From: Acanthochromis polyacanthus
Lineage: Eukaryota > Chordata > Actinopteri > Pomacentridae
Assembly: GCF_021347895.1 (NCBI RefSeq)
Contig: NC_067122.1
Coordinates: 9,785,983 to 9,849,982 of the forward strand
Reading direction: 5' to 3'
DNA: 64,000 nucleotides
Within the stretch, counting starts at the first letter, position 1. Each line of letters begins with the position of its first letter. Positions 11,061-23,000 of this stretch are shown one piece after another. The position numbers and the translations under genes are program-made. The notes below the pieces were generated by a model. It was not told where the DNA came from and searched no databases. It saw only the letters and a list, made by a program, of their open reading frames with translations.

Positions 11061-13908
11061 ATGTTTTATAATTTTTAAAATAGACGTGTGTTCGCAGATT
11101 TGGACATGTCAAAAAGAATTTGTTTCTTGTACATCAGTGGTGGTTCCCAGTCTCTGTGGCTTCTGGCGTGTGATATTTTAAAAGAAAACACTGTTGAAGT
11201 TGACATATTCATGTGCAGCTGAAGCTAAGAGGGATTTTTATCATCTCAAATAGTTTGATTTAAATGTTTTTAGAAGCCTTAAAATGTCTACTGTGATCAT
11301 TGAAATACTAGAATTTCTGTAGCTTTGCAGGTGTATTACTGAACTTGTTTTGTGAGCCCTCAGATTTATCAGTGGAGGGCTTCTTCAACCACCACTGAAC
11401 CACTGTGTTTTATATACAGTTCTTTTACAACATGTTGTTGGTACATTGCATTACCATTATACCATTAAGGGTAATATTCTGAATATGTTTTGTAGACAGA
11501 ATCATGCTCTGACACTTTTTGCTGAACTTACTGAATAGGTAACTGGGGCAGTAAATCACCCTAAAAATGAAATGTCTAAAAACCAGACTGAACTGTGAAA
11601 AGCTGGAAGAGAGTAGACTGCTGAGAACAAGACTGCTCCCATTTTAAACACAGTCAGTGTACCAACTTTGGAAAAATTATTGACGGAAAGCTGAGGGAAG
11701 TCTGTATTTTAAAGGATAGCCTGTGTTTGCCAGGATAATAAAATGTTTACAGGATTTATGGCTTTTGAATGGTGGGCTTCAGGTAATGATTGATTGATAT
11801 TTTCCACTGGCCAGTGAGACATGAATTCAGCAGAGGTTGACAGGTTGTAGGTTCATGATCCTTGCAAAGAGAACTGCAGATCCTCGAGTATGTTGAAGGC
11901 TTGGCCCTTGTAGACCAACTGAGTCTTAACCCCTTCTATGGTGCTCATGGTTATAACACGGAGCATTCTGATCACTGGACCTGAAGGGCAGTTCAAATAC
12001 CATCGGGTCATCGGGGGCCCATATTAACAGAACCAAGGCTTTGTCACCAATCCCACTCAACTTCAAGGATCTTTAGGGGAAGCCAATCGATCAATTCCTG
12101 ACTCCATAACTGGTCTATGGCCAGAGAAGAAAAACACCATCAGGACTGTTATTTTTCTCTGTAACTCAACCACTCAATCCACCGGTAACTCAAATAAAAT
12201 ATCAAAATAATATTAACTCTTTAACAATTACCACATTTTCATTGAGAAAACCTTTTGATTGTTGGACTCTTGCAGTTAAAATGGCGAATTCCTATTAATG
12301 ATGACAGAATTTTATCTTGGCCCACATGTTCGAGAGTAAGTGTAAAGGGTTGAATCAGGGACGGCAGTAACATAGCAACCGACTTGAAATAAATTGCCAT
12401 CAAATGAGCACAGTGTAGGCAAACTGTGTCCTGATTTGCACCTTTTACAGATTTCATGATTACGTCTCATATTTTAAGGACACAGCTCTGACAAACAAAA
12501 AAAAGAAGAAAAGAAAATTTCTTCTTCGCCCCACTGATAAACAAATGGAGATTTAAAGGGTGAACACCTGCTTCTTTCTCTCCTGACACCCAATTAGGTA
12601 TCTGTCCAATTACCTCAGCATACAAACCACAGATCCCTTTAGCTTTTGAACCAGAGCAGCCAAATCAAACAATTAGTTGGAATCAAATCAAACCCTCCAT
12701 CTCCAGTTCAATAATATCTACTGGATACATTACAAAAAAGTTGTTTTTATTTTCTCCCCTTTTTGAGTTGAATATCATTGGCTTTGGTAAAAATGTCAGC
12801 TTGGAGACTGACTCTTACCACATAGTGCATAAAAGCTGCAGTGATGTATAACTCTGATATTCCATTTGCCCTGACCCTTTGCTATTTATGTGATGTCCAA
12901 CTGTTTCCAAGCAAAGATCGTCTAAATCTGTCTTTTCTCCACATTTCTGCCAATACATTACACAAAAAACAAGGCAGGCTTCCATTTCCACTTTTTTATG
13001 ATGCTAGTTTTATCATATCAAAAGTAAAACTATATAGTAAGACGAGTTATTGAGGTGATGTGGAAGAAAGGCAAAAGACTTAGCCTTATGCTAGATTAAT
13101 TTTCAACTTTTATAACCCTGTGTTATCGTAGGTATCCATAAAACGCTGAGTGTAACAATAAAAAAAAAAGAATCTTTTTTCAACTGCACTGATGCAATAT
13201 ATAGGACCACAGCGGTGCAGTAAAGGGCAGATAGCTATTGGTGTCTCAGAAAGGTCACCGATAAGGCTTTTATGTCCTTCCATACTCTGTCGGCACGCTG
13301 TCCTGTTTCCTCCCTGCTGGGACACAAAGCAGCTCTGTCCTGGCCGCAAAGCAGGAACTCAGAAAGCGAAGGCGTCAGCTATGCAGCTCCCAGCAGGAAC
13401 AGTGACGCTGTGTGGAAACGGGTAGCAGAGAGGGGGAATGAGGGTGCCACCTGTTCACCTCGGCTACACATTTAACCCCAGCCAATGGAAAGGAGAGGAC
13501 AGGTATTTCCGTTTTACACATAAAAAAAGATTTATGTTGTCCAATAGTAATGTAAATATGGCATCACACTCACATGGATTGCATTAGACGCTCATGTTTA
13601 CAATGATAACTAGCACAGCGGTGCACAAATAATGTGGACATTATGTTCGTCCAAAATGCTCAGTGGACTAAACACAGCCTGTTGGACCTGTTCAACTCAG
13701 ACAGGCACCTCAGAGTGACTGACTGGTAGCAGCTGCTCTAAATTCTAGTCTCCATCCATGTCTATGTGAGTAATGGAATGCATTTACGCTGACAGTACCT
13801 TTACCTGTTCATTAGCTTCATTATACTCAGAAATTATTTACCTTTTGTTCTTGCATTTTTTTACTTGAACTGTTGTATTAGACATAATCGTAAACAGGTG
13901 CAAAATGT
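11061..13908. other. non-coding, nothing identified
   Basis: No gene or recognisable element. Frames on both strands at 13110-13475 overlap one another in a slightly GC-richer patch and resemble nothing known. Confidence 0.55.
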
Positions 13909-14631
13909 ATGTAATCTTCTCAGTGTGTAGCTTTGATGAATAGAGATTAATTTTTTTGGAGTTTAATCTTTTTTTTTTTTTTTGAGTTTCTGCATTTATC
14001 TGACATCTAAATTTTGGTACCAATTATATATACAAGAATCTAAAGTTGTCAACTGTTACATCTATGAAGACAAGTATATGTGCAGGAACATTTGCTTAAC
14101 AAAGCTTTTGTGAAATTTGTATTCAAATGTAGAAACCTGTGAAATAATCAGTTTACAGTAGGCATGAAGAAGTAAGACAACAAATTTGACCGTACATTTG
14201 ATGCTGGATTTCAGTACTTTTGACTAAAGTTTGTCAGTATGTATTGGTACCAAAAATAACTGAGGTGTGATATTTTACTCCCAGACAGTTCCACTATGTA
14301 GCCGTCACATCAAACTTGCCAAAAGCTGCATCTATACTGAGTAACGACATCATACTAGATGCCTCTGACAATGTTAAAATCTTCACTGTAGACACATTTT
14401 CCAAAACTTACCAACTACTAGGGGGCAAAAATAAGTTGTAGCAATTTTTAGTAGCAACTGTAGTGTCATGCCAATTATTAAATGCAACAAAATAGAACGC
14501 ATTTTATTACATGACATGGGCATGTTACTGAGTATGTCACTGATAATCCAACACTGACGACACCTTCGATATTTTAAAGTTATTACTGGTCCTTGTACTG
14601 TTATATGCAAAATTAAAGGTACACATTCCCA
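13909..14631. repeat. unfamiliar 0.7-kb repeat, copy A
   Basis: This segment matches 17035-17727 in the same orientation. Shared landmarks include CCAACTACTAGGGGGCAAAA at 14411-14430, CTCTGACAATGTTAAAA near 14363, and GCAAAATTAAAG near the end. Over the best 145 bp I count about 18 differences, close to 88% identity by eye; elsewhere it is lower with indels, and copy A carries a T-rich insertion near 13969-13984. No terminal inverted repeat, A-tail or target-site duplication is apparent, so I cannot assign a class. A minus-strand frame is partly shared by both copies, but copy A has stops in it and most differences change residues, which argues against coding. Confidence 0.8.
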
Positions 14632-17034
14632 GAAACTTCTGTTTCTGCAAGAACTTAAGATATTTAGCTGCTTTCTAGTTCTCTGACTAGCGAAGTATTA
14701 TGCTGGTTGTATGTTGTGATTTGTGTAAACACCTAAAAAAGTATCAGAATGATGAGAACACTGAAGAGCGGTGCCTCTAAACTTATGTGGTGGTAGCTGT
14801 CACACCAGCAGGAGAGGACCAAATATCTGAAGATGTTCCCCAGAGCAGTAGAGGGGAAGTGGAAGTGTCAAGACTGGCCTGTTTATCAATCACTATAGCT
14901 ATCTTTTATTCTAAGGTTATGAATGCATTGAATAGATGCAATCCTACCTATAAAAGCAGGAGCTGTGATAAGATTTAATCTGTTCAAAGGTGTTTATTCA
15001 GGATGAAAGTAAGGAAGAAATATATCCCATATAAAACACAGCATCAAAGTGACATCACTGGTATTTGTGATACTATTGTTAGCTTATATAGCTGTAGTGG
15101 TTGTCATAGACTCTTGGAGTCAAATTCTAGGGATGATTTTGGTCACAGTCCATCCCTGGTTTAGTGTGTTAACAGGCTAACATTCCTTTAATACAACTAC
15201 TAACTAATTACAACTGTTAGGCACATTTTAGTTTTGACCTGATGATGGTGCTAGATGAAAAGTCAGGTGAATCATAAAGTGGTTACAAGTTACCAAGAAT
15301 GGGACATGAATCTATGTAAAAAAATGTCATGGTGATTCACATGGCTGATTTCATATGTTTGAGATTCATAGTGATGCAAAGGAAATGGACTCTTTGAATA
15401 ATGTATTATTGGAGGTGAAAAATACTGTAGATCTTTAAAGGTTTATTAAATTGGTTTTTAGGTGCAAAATGCTGAAGTGTTGTCACTGACATTATAGTTA
15501 ACTTCAACTGCAAGATGTCGATGGGTCACTGTTTGGAACAGTGGGCTTGAACACTGACTCAAACGCCAGAGATTTTTGGTCAGAAGACATCACTATTAGG
15601 ATTTGTCCACCATATCCGTTCAAGTTCTACCACTCAACCACTTCTCACACTTAACGTCCTCTTCTTCCAGATCTACACCCTCATTCATCCCAAAGCTCTT
15701 TTACAAGGTGAGAAGTGCCAGATCCAACAACAATTGAAAGCAGAGCTGGCGTGTCAGCTGTAGCCATCAATCATGCTTCGATCAATCACTGTCACCTGGC
15801 CTCCCGCCAACCTCACACCAGTCCCTCCGCCACACCCTCAGCATGCGGCCCTCAGGAATGCTGGGTAATGAGCGATGGCAAGGGGCATCCAGGCGTCCAA
15901 TTACAAGCCATGTTGGGAAGAAAGGAAAGATGTGTCATGTGAGGGTGTGTGAGCTTGTTTACATTTATGTCTGCGGTATTCGGCTTCTGCTTTCATCTCC
16001 AGGAACAGTGGGATTGCAGTTCCTGCATTGCAAGCATTACAAGCAACTTTGTAAGGAGAGGAAAGGTCACAGTAAAGAGGCGGTGCAAGTCAAGAAGTTT
16101 ATGATTGGGAAGAGACTGGGATTCCTGTTGACATGTACGGTGATAGGCAGCGGCCGCTCACTGCTTTATGTTATGATCGTCTGTCAATGCTTACTAGGCA
16201 AAAAGGACAGATAAATGGGGATGGAGAGAGGATGAAATTCTTAAATAGAATTAGATATTTAGTGATTATGCAAACATAAAACTGATGAAGGGATTTACAA
16301 TCTGTACATCATAGGAGTTGACTGGAAAACCTTAACTTCTACTCATACAGTGTGTAAATATAAGCTAGTTTAAGATTTTTGAATCCTGCACACAATAACT
16401 TTATGTGGGTCAGTTTCAAAATCCAGTGAGTTCAGTAGTTCAGTTACACGAACCACCTAGTGGTACTGGATAAAGCTAACCTAAGTTTCTCTTTGATGGC
16501 TTCCACGGAGTCAGTTTAACCCACTGATTTTTTTTTTTTTTGGATGCGCACATTACAAATCCATACCGTCCATTGTTTAAAGACCATATCCGATAAAAGT
16601 CTGGTTTTTCACCTTACCAGTATGTCCATATTTTGTATGTTTGAAACCACATTGCGATAGAAATAAGCACTTAATGCTACGACTGAAGAGTTCGACCTTG
16701 AAATTACCGTGTTGGGATGACGGTTTAAAAAACATTTCAGATTTCCGAGTTTTCATATTTAACAAACAAAAGGAGCCAATCAACTTGTGGAATGGAGCTT
16801 TTTGTATCAAGTTTCTTCTTAAAAATGGATTTCTGGTTTTGTTGCTGAATTACTCCAAACTTACATCTTGCCATTACAGTGTTTGAGCAGAGTAGAAGGT
16901 GAGCTAGTGTGCTCAGACTGCAGTCATCTATAAAGGAGTAGTTGGGGGTAGAGATGAAGATATGCATATTCTAGAGAAAGCAGCAGTGCAGACTTACATC
17001 TAGTCCATGTTCAGGCATGAACGGAATCATTTTC
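14632..17034. other. non-coding spacer between the two repeat copies
   Basis: No gene recognised. A frame on the plus strand at 15843-16214 (123 codons) has no known relatives that I can name. 15830-15920 is somewhat GC-richer and has the look of a conserved non-coding stretch, without firm evidence. There is a T run at 16530-16541. Confidence 0.5.
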
Positions 17035-17727
17035 ATGCAATCTTCTAAATATGTAACTTTGATGAGCAGAGGTTAGTTTTTTGGGGGTTTAATCACAGAC
17101 AAGAGAGAAACTTAAAAGGTCTGAGTGGATTTTTGCATTTATGTGACACCTGAGTTTTGGTATCAATATTTAAACAAGAAGATAAAGTTCTCAAATGTTG
17201 CATGTCCACAGACAAGCAGACGTAAAATATTTTTCCTGAATAAAGATTTTGTCAAATTTGGAAACCTGAGAAATAATCTGTATACATCAAAGAAGATAAA
17301 AACAAACAAGACTACAAATCTGACCATGCATTTGATGCCAGATTTCAGAACGTTTGTCAGTACTTATTGATACCAGTAAATAACTGAGGTTTGACACTTT
17401 ACCCGCACAAGGTTCCACTGTGTAGCCATCATATCAACCTTACCAAAATTGGCATCTGAACTGAGTAATAATATCACACTAGATGTCTCTGACAATGTTA
17501 AAAGCTTCACTGTAGACAAATTGTCCAAAACCAACCAACTACTAGGGGGCAAAAACAAGTTCTACCAATTTTTTTTTGACTCTGTATTGTGTCATAAATT
17601 ACTAAAAGCAACAAAACGGAATGCACTGTATGTCACTGATAAGCCAACACTGATTATGCCTTTGACATTTAAATGTTAACGCTGGTCTTTGTATCGCTAT
17701 CTGCAAAATTAAAGATACATATTCCCA
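17035..17727. repeat. unfamiliar 0.7-kb repeat, copy B
   Basis: Second copy of the segment at 13909-14631. CCAACTACTAGGGGGCAAAA recurs at 17535-17554, 3,124 bp from its position in copy A, and the offset stays near 3.1 kb along the whole match. The flanks outside the two segments do not match, so this looks like two insertions of one dispersed repeat rather than a tandem 3.1-kb duplication. The family is unknown to me. Confidence 0.8.
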
Positions 17728-19476
17728 ACCTAGACTCAATGAAAATGTCATAAGAAACAGACTTGTAAAGATATGACAGTCATGTCTAACATGTTTATTT
17801 GCTGCACATTTAGGTTGTGTATTTGTAGATCTGATACTCTACCAGCACTGATTGCAGGGATCACCACTTTAATTAGGCTTGAACATCTAAGATTTGTGTC
17901 CTCACACTAATAAGTATCTTTTAAATGGCAGCAAATATCACATCATGCCATGGAAGAGATGGAGATCTCAGCATTAATCTGTGCTACAAACAGTAAGTGT
18001 TGGAGGGGGCAGCGTGAGGTATTAAGTGTAAATCCTCTTTCCTGAAAATTGTTCACAGCGTAAATGGAAATTCCATCAGAAAAATTCAGGCTCATTTATT
18101 ATTCATCGTCACCTCCTCGCCCGTGCCTCACTGGAGGTGATGAAAAACGACGATGGATATGCAAGTATATCATGTGGGACTCTGATATATCGCTATCAAA
18201 AGCAGTGAACTGGAAAAGACAGGATTTAATATGGTATCTGGTCCTAAGTCCTTACTAATTCAATAACATTATGCCAAAGATTTATTAGGCATCCCATTTC
18301 CCATAAACACATCTGCTAGCTGGAGTTTGATGCGGTCCTACTGCAATATGTAAAATATTTCGGAGCTGTTTGCTGAGCGACAGAGTAAAGGAAACTGTTC
18401 CGAATACACTTTTAAAGGAAAAAAACTTAAGGATTCACTTTGTCTCTTTTCCTTTGAGCAGTCATGACCTATTTTCACTTTCATAATACTGTGGACATGC
18501 AGCTAAAAGCTCAACATTTTTAACCCCCACAAGCACAAATCACTTCGTGTATCCTTTGCAATTTCTGCAAGTGAGGCATACTAATACAAAGTGATTACTC
18601 TCAGATTTTCATTCCCTTGATCCTATCTGATTTATACGTAGTAAATGATTTTCCCTCCTGAAATGAACGCATTATTTTTGAAGTGGAGAATGATCCGTCA
18701 AATCTACACTGGAAGACTTCCAGTCCAACAGAGAGCAGATGTTACCTGCTTCTCTGCAAAAACTAGCTTGTTTTTAATCATGGATCAGTATTTTAGGACA
18801 TAACTCACTTTTTCAAACATTTGCAAATCTTGTTTTGAAACAAAATAGATCATTCTGGCGCTGATGCTGCTGTTACTGGATTCTTGCAGACACCGTCATA
18901 TCCTCCTTGTTCACCTATCGGACCAGAACTAACCTCATTACTGAGGAATGTGCCTTCCTCGTCCACACTGCAGCCTCCTGCTCTGTGCAGTATATCTCAG
19001 TGGTCTGATGTGCTACCTTTCTGGACTCAGATTAAGAAAAAAATAGTCGATCTTATTATATATAAAGACTGAGATCGCTTTCATCTTTCCTAGCTTTTTT
19101 CTTTTTCCCCTCTGCTTACATTAGGTTTCGAAAGCAACATGGTACTTTACGAGAGACACGTGATAACTGAGAGCCAATCTTTTCTGGAACCCATTTATAA
19201 AAATATAAAATACCTTCCTACTGGTTTGATTTGTAGTTAGAAGGTTAACCCTTTAAATATCTGTCTGTGGTTCCTGAGAATTTGAAACCCCAGCACTGAG
19301 TGATTGTTTCAATGTAAATGGGCCATGAAAGCCCCTCCATAACTTTTCTTCAGGGTCTTGTCATGCTTCATTATACATCCCACAAGTGTCTCTTAGTTTT
19401 CAAGTGGCCATTTTACAGTTTGGAAGCTTAAGCAGCAATTTAGATTTCTTCGAATAGATTTCCTTGCGGAGGTAAC
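17728..19476. other. non-coding, nothing identified
   Basis: Short unrelated frames only. No element boundaries seen. Confidence 0.55.
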
Positions 19477-19494
19477 AAAAAAAAAAAAAAAAAA
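19477..19494. repeat. poly-A run of 18
   Basis: An uninterrupted A18. I looked for a retroposon body or flanking duplication next to it and found none, so it is listed only as a homopolymer. Confidence 0.9.
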
Positions 19495-19750
19495 GCAAAC
19501 CTAACCAAAGCACTCATTCAGGAATATCGTACAAACAGTCATAAGATGAGGGAGACCCAGAGTCAACATGATATGTGCTTGTTGTGACAGTGGGGTTGTT
19601 GCGTGCACAAACACACGGCTCAGTTTGGAGGTATAACTGAGGCCAGCACGGTGTTGACACCTCCAGCTGTCTCCAGGGTTGGAATAAAGATCTGACACCC
19701 GCGGCGGTCCAGCGTAGACACCAGCTGGGCCTGGAGCCAGACAAAATGTC

Positions 19751-20041
19751 TTTCACCTCCTCTTTCAACACTGCCGTTCTCTCTCCTTCTCAACCCCGAC
19801 TCTCACTCTTTCACCTTCCTCCACTCCCTTTGACTTTCCTTCTATCTCTGTGTTTTACGTTATTCCTCCAACATTTTTCCCTCACTCTCCGCTAGCCACT
19901 CCAAAGCATCCCTCTTCCGCTTCAACCCCAGTCCCTCCCTCCCTACTTTCCTCCCTGCTTCCCCTCGTTCTTCCTCCTCCCACTTGCAAATCCTTTCCAG
20001 TGACACAACACTGGTTTTTCTGCCAACTTTTCTTCCCTCCT
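19751..20041. repeat. long polypyrimidine (C/T-rich) tract
   Basis: About 290 bp in which the plus strand is strongly biased to C and T, with many TCC, CTTC and CCTCC words and few purines in a row. The plus-strand frame (Pro/Ser/Phe-rich) and minus-strand frame (Glu/Arg/Gly-rich) are composition artefacts. Such tracts can adopt triplex DNA and can be binding or stalling sites, but no function follows from the sequence. Confidence 0.8.
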
Positions 20042-23000
20042 TGAACATCAGTCTCTGTGGCACAGTAGCTCTTGACTCTTGTGATGACTTCATACCGCCT
20101 CTCTTGGCTCGGGTGGCGGTCAACTCAAGCGGAGAATGAGGACTCTTGAGAGTTGCAAGTGCTGTCTGCTACAAGTATTGCAGAAGACGCAACAGTAGGA
20201 TGACATTATCAGGCCTTTCTGCTACATTTAAATGTAGAACCGCTGTGTTTTACTCCCTGGGAAGATATGACTATAACACATGTCTGCACTGAACTCACAA
20301 AGCAAAAAAGTGACGTTCACATTGTTCTATTGTCTGAGACATTCATTCTTTGGTTTGCAACAGGGGAAAAGGACGATGTTTACTAAGAAAAAGTATGAGC
20401 TTGGCACCAAGCATTTTTAACCATACCGTTAATCTGATTTTCAGTGTTGTTTTCCTGCATGTAAACCTGTCATGTAAAGTTTGTGAACCTAAAAATATCA
20501 TTATTGTAAGTGCTGCTGTCATCTTTCCTTTCATGTTAAACTCAATGTTGGTGAACACTGACACAAGAATTTGTAGTGTTGACCAACTGCAGATTATACA
20601 GACATTGCAGATGTTTGACAGAGCCAAAGCGGAGGAAGCTATAATAGTTTATTAGCCCTGCTTGCACATTGCCTATAACTCTTCTCTGATGGAGTATAAA
20701 CTATCTCACAAGAGGAATGGTTATTTGTCAGTTACAAGACAGGATGCTCTTGAATAAACTCTGAGATTATTATGCCTCTGAGTTAGCTAGTTGAAGAGTT
20801 GTTCTGACTGACTTGGATTCTTGTAAGTTAGGTGTTTGTCGCTAACGTTTTTTTTTGGAAACTAAGCCTGCACCAACTACTTTGTGAAGAACTTTTCTGT
20901 GCACTTTGTGGTTACAGATGAGCCCGATCAGTCTTCTTTGACTGAAACCATCTGCATTGGCAAATGCTCCTGTGCTACAGCACAATGGGCTATTCTTGCT
21001 GGAGTAATAGAAGAGAAAGTGGAATGTATGCAGCATGCACACCACTGGAGAACTTGGATGGTGGTTGTGAGTCTAAAATGGGTGAAAGCCTACAGCGTTT
21101 AGTCTTTATACGATGGCATCTTGCCCCGACTTATAGCACAGAGTGAGAGTTTAATACTTCTGAACAGTTCAGAAATTGCACAAGTTGCACTTTGAAGACA
21201 GCATGAGATGGCTACACCATTATTTAAACTTAATATGTCAATCATTTCAGCCATGAGTAGTTCTGTGGGAGAAGTTCTGTAACCACAAGATATCAGCCTT
21301 CGCCAGTGCATATTTACAGTGTGTTCCAGCTTAGAAATTTCCTCACTGTGCTCAGCACATCTAAAACATCCAAGAACATTACTGCAGGCATTGTACACAC
21401 ATTGAATTTGTATTAAAATAATGATACTCATGTAGTGCAGATGAGAAACCAATAACAAAATAATTTAATTTTGAAAGTACTGATCTTCCTCTAAAGACTT
21501 TAACCAGTCACAAAGCAGACTCCTATCAGACAACAGCCTATGTGAAAGTAGATTTTACATCATTTGAGCTGAGATATGTCGAATCATCTGCTGATGATGA
21601 TAGAGAACACTAACTGTATTCAAAAAAGAAATAGATTCAAATAAAAGTATTGTCATTGTTCACTCTGATCCAACCTCATGGGCGAATGGAACAATGCAAA
21701 TAATTTGATTGCAAGTCCAAATTTAAAAAGCCGAGATCCTACCAACATGTACACAAAATGCTACAGATAAAACTTTTTGATTCTTTGGTTTGGTTTAATC
21801 ATGATTGTGGTTTCCCGTTGTGTTTGTTGATCGTGTATTCTTTCCATATCTGAATACAAGATATGACACAGTTTCACTGCACAAATTGTTGCTCTATTAC
21901 ATTTCCATCAAGTGTGCATTAAGAGCTGGACTTTCCAGTAATAAAATCAGCTAATTGGTGAGCTTTCAAAATCCTGTGTTTCACCTTATACAGCTTTCTG
22001 TGCTACTAGTTTGTGGATCAGCTCTATCTCTGTTTAAATTCTTCATTACTTAATCTGGCTCAGCTTCAGAGAACTTTAATTACATCAAAGACAGAGCGTA
22101 CAGTTAGCATACGACATCATCTGCTGGGGTAGAGAGAGCCATATTGGGCTTGACTAGGGCTGTGAAAAGGGTGCGGAAAGGGAAAGGAATGCTTTCAGAT
22201 TTCATTTGGCGCAAAAATGCTGATGCGGTGGTAAACGAATGCAGACGAAAAGCTGGAGAAAAGAGTGAAATAATGATCACAGTCTTGACGTGGTTCTCAG
22301 ACGGATTTTTGTGGTCACCCAGCAGTGTTACAGAAGCAATTCCCAGTTTCGACTCCTTTCCCCAAATGTTTTTCTTTTGCCACTCTTACACTTGCGTTTT
22401 ATGGCGCTCGTATTCAAGGGCTCACGCTGCTGTTTAATACCTTCAACTGGGCTGATGTAGAAGAAATTAACTGAATCCAGGCTGATTAGGGTGAAGAGCA
22501 CTGCTCGGTTTTAAGGGGATGACGATCGTAAATCCTCAAGGATGCTACAGTGCTAATAGCAGTTTAAGATTTTAAGGTTATTTGGCGGCTGCTTCACTGT
22601 ATGTAAGAATGGAAAAAGTTGTCAAGTATGGAAATTAGTCCTCAGAGAATATTATGACTCAGGCTAAATAGTGGGCTACAGTCATAAAGTCAGTACCTCA
22701 CTGGTTATGCAAATGATTTTAGAACCTTTTGACCTGCTTGGCTTTTATACGAATGAGGGGGAAGATTCTTTGGTTTAAGCCTCTTAGTGACAGGATCTCT
22801 GGGCCTCCGGCCAGCAGTTATGACTGATGGAGAGGGTTGTCTCCTCAGCTGCCCCTGTACCCACTGAGAGAACAAGCTAAAGATGTAGAGGCCAAATTTA
22901 GAAGGCTATTTCTCACCCTGGGTTGATGGATTACCCTAAATCCAAACTATGTACAGTGTCCAAAGAGGTAACAATGTAACGTATTCATAGGATGGGTGTC

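Noticed and set aside
17364..17558. Minus-strand 64-codon frame shared in part with the copy at 14.4 kb
   Set aside because: Copy A has stops in this frame and most differences change residues, so it behaves as non-coding repeat sequence.
19477..19494. A18 run as a possible retroposon tail
   Set aside because: No retroposon body upstream and no target-site duplication could be found.
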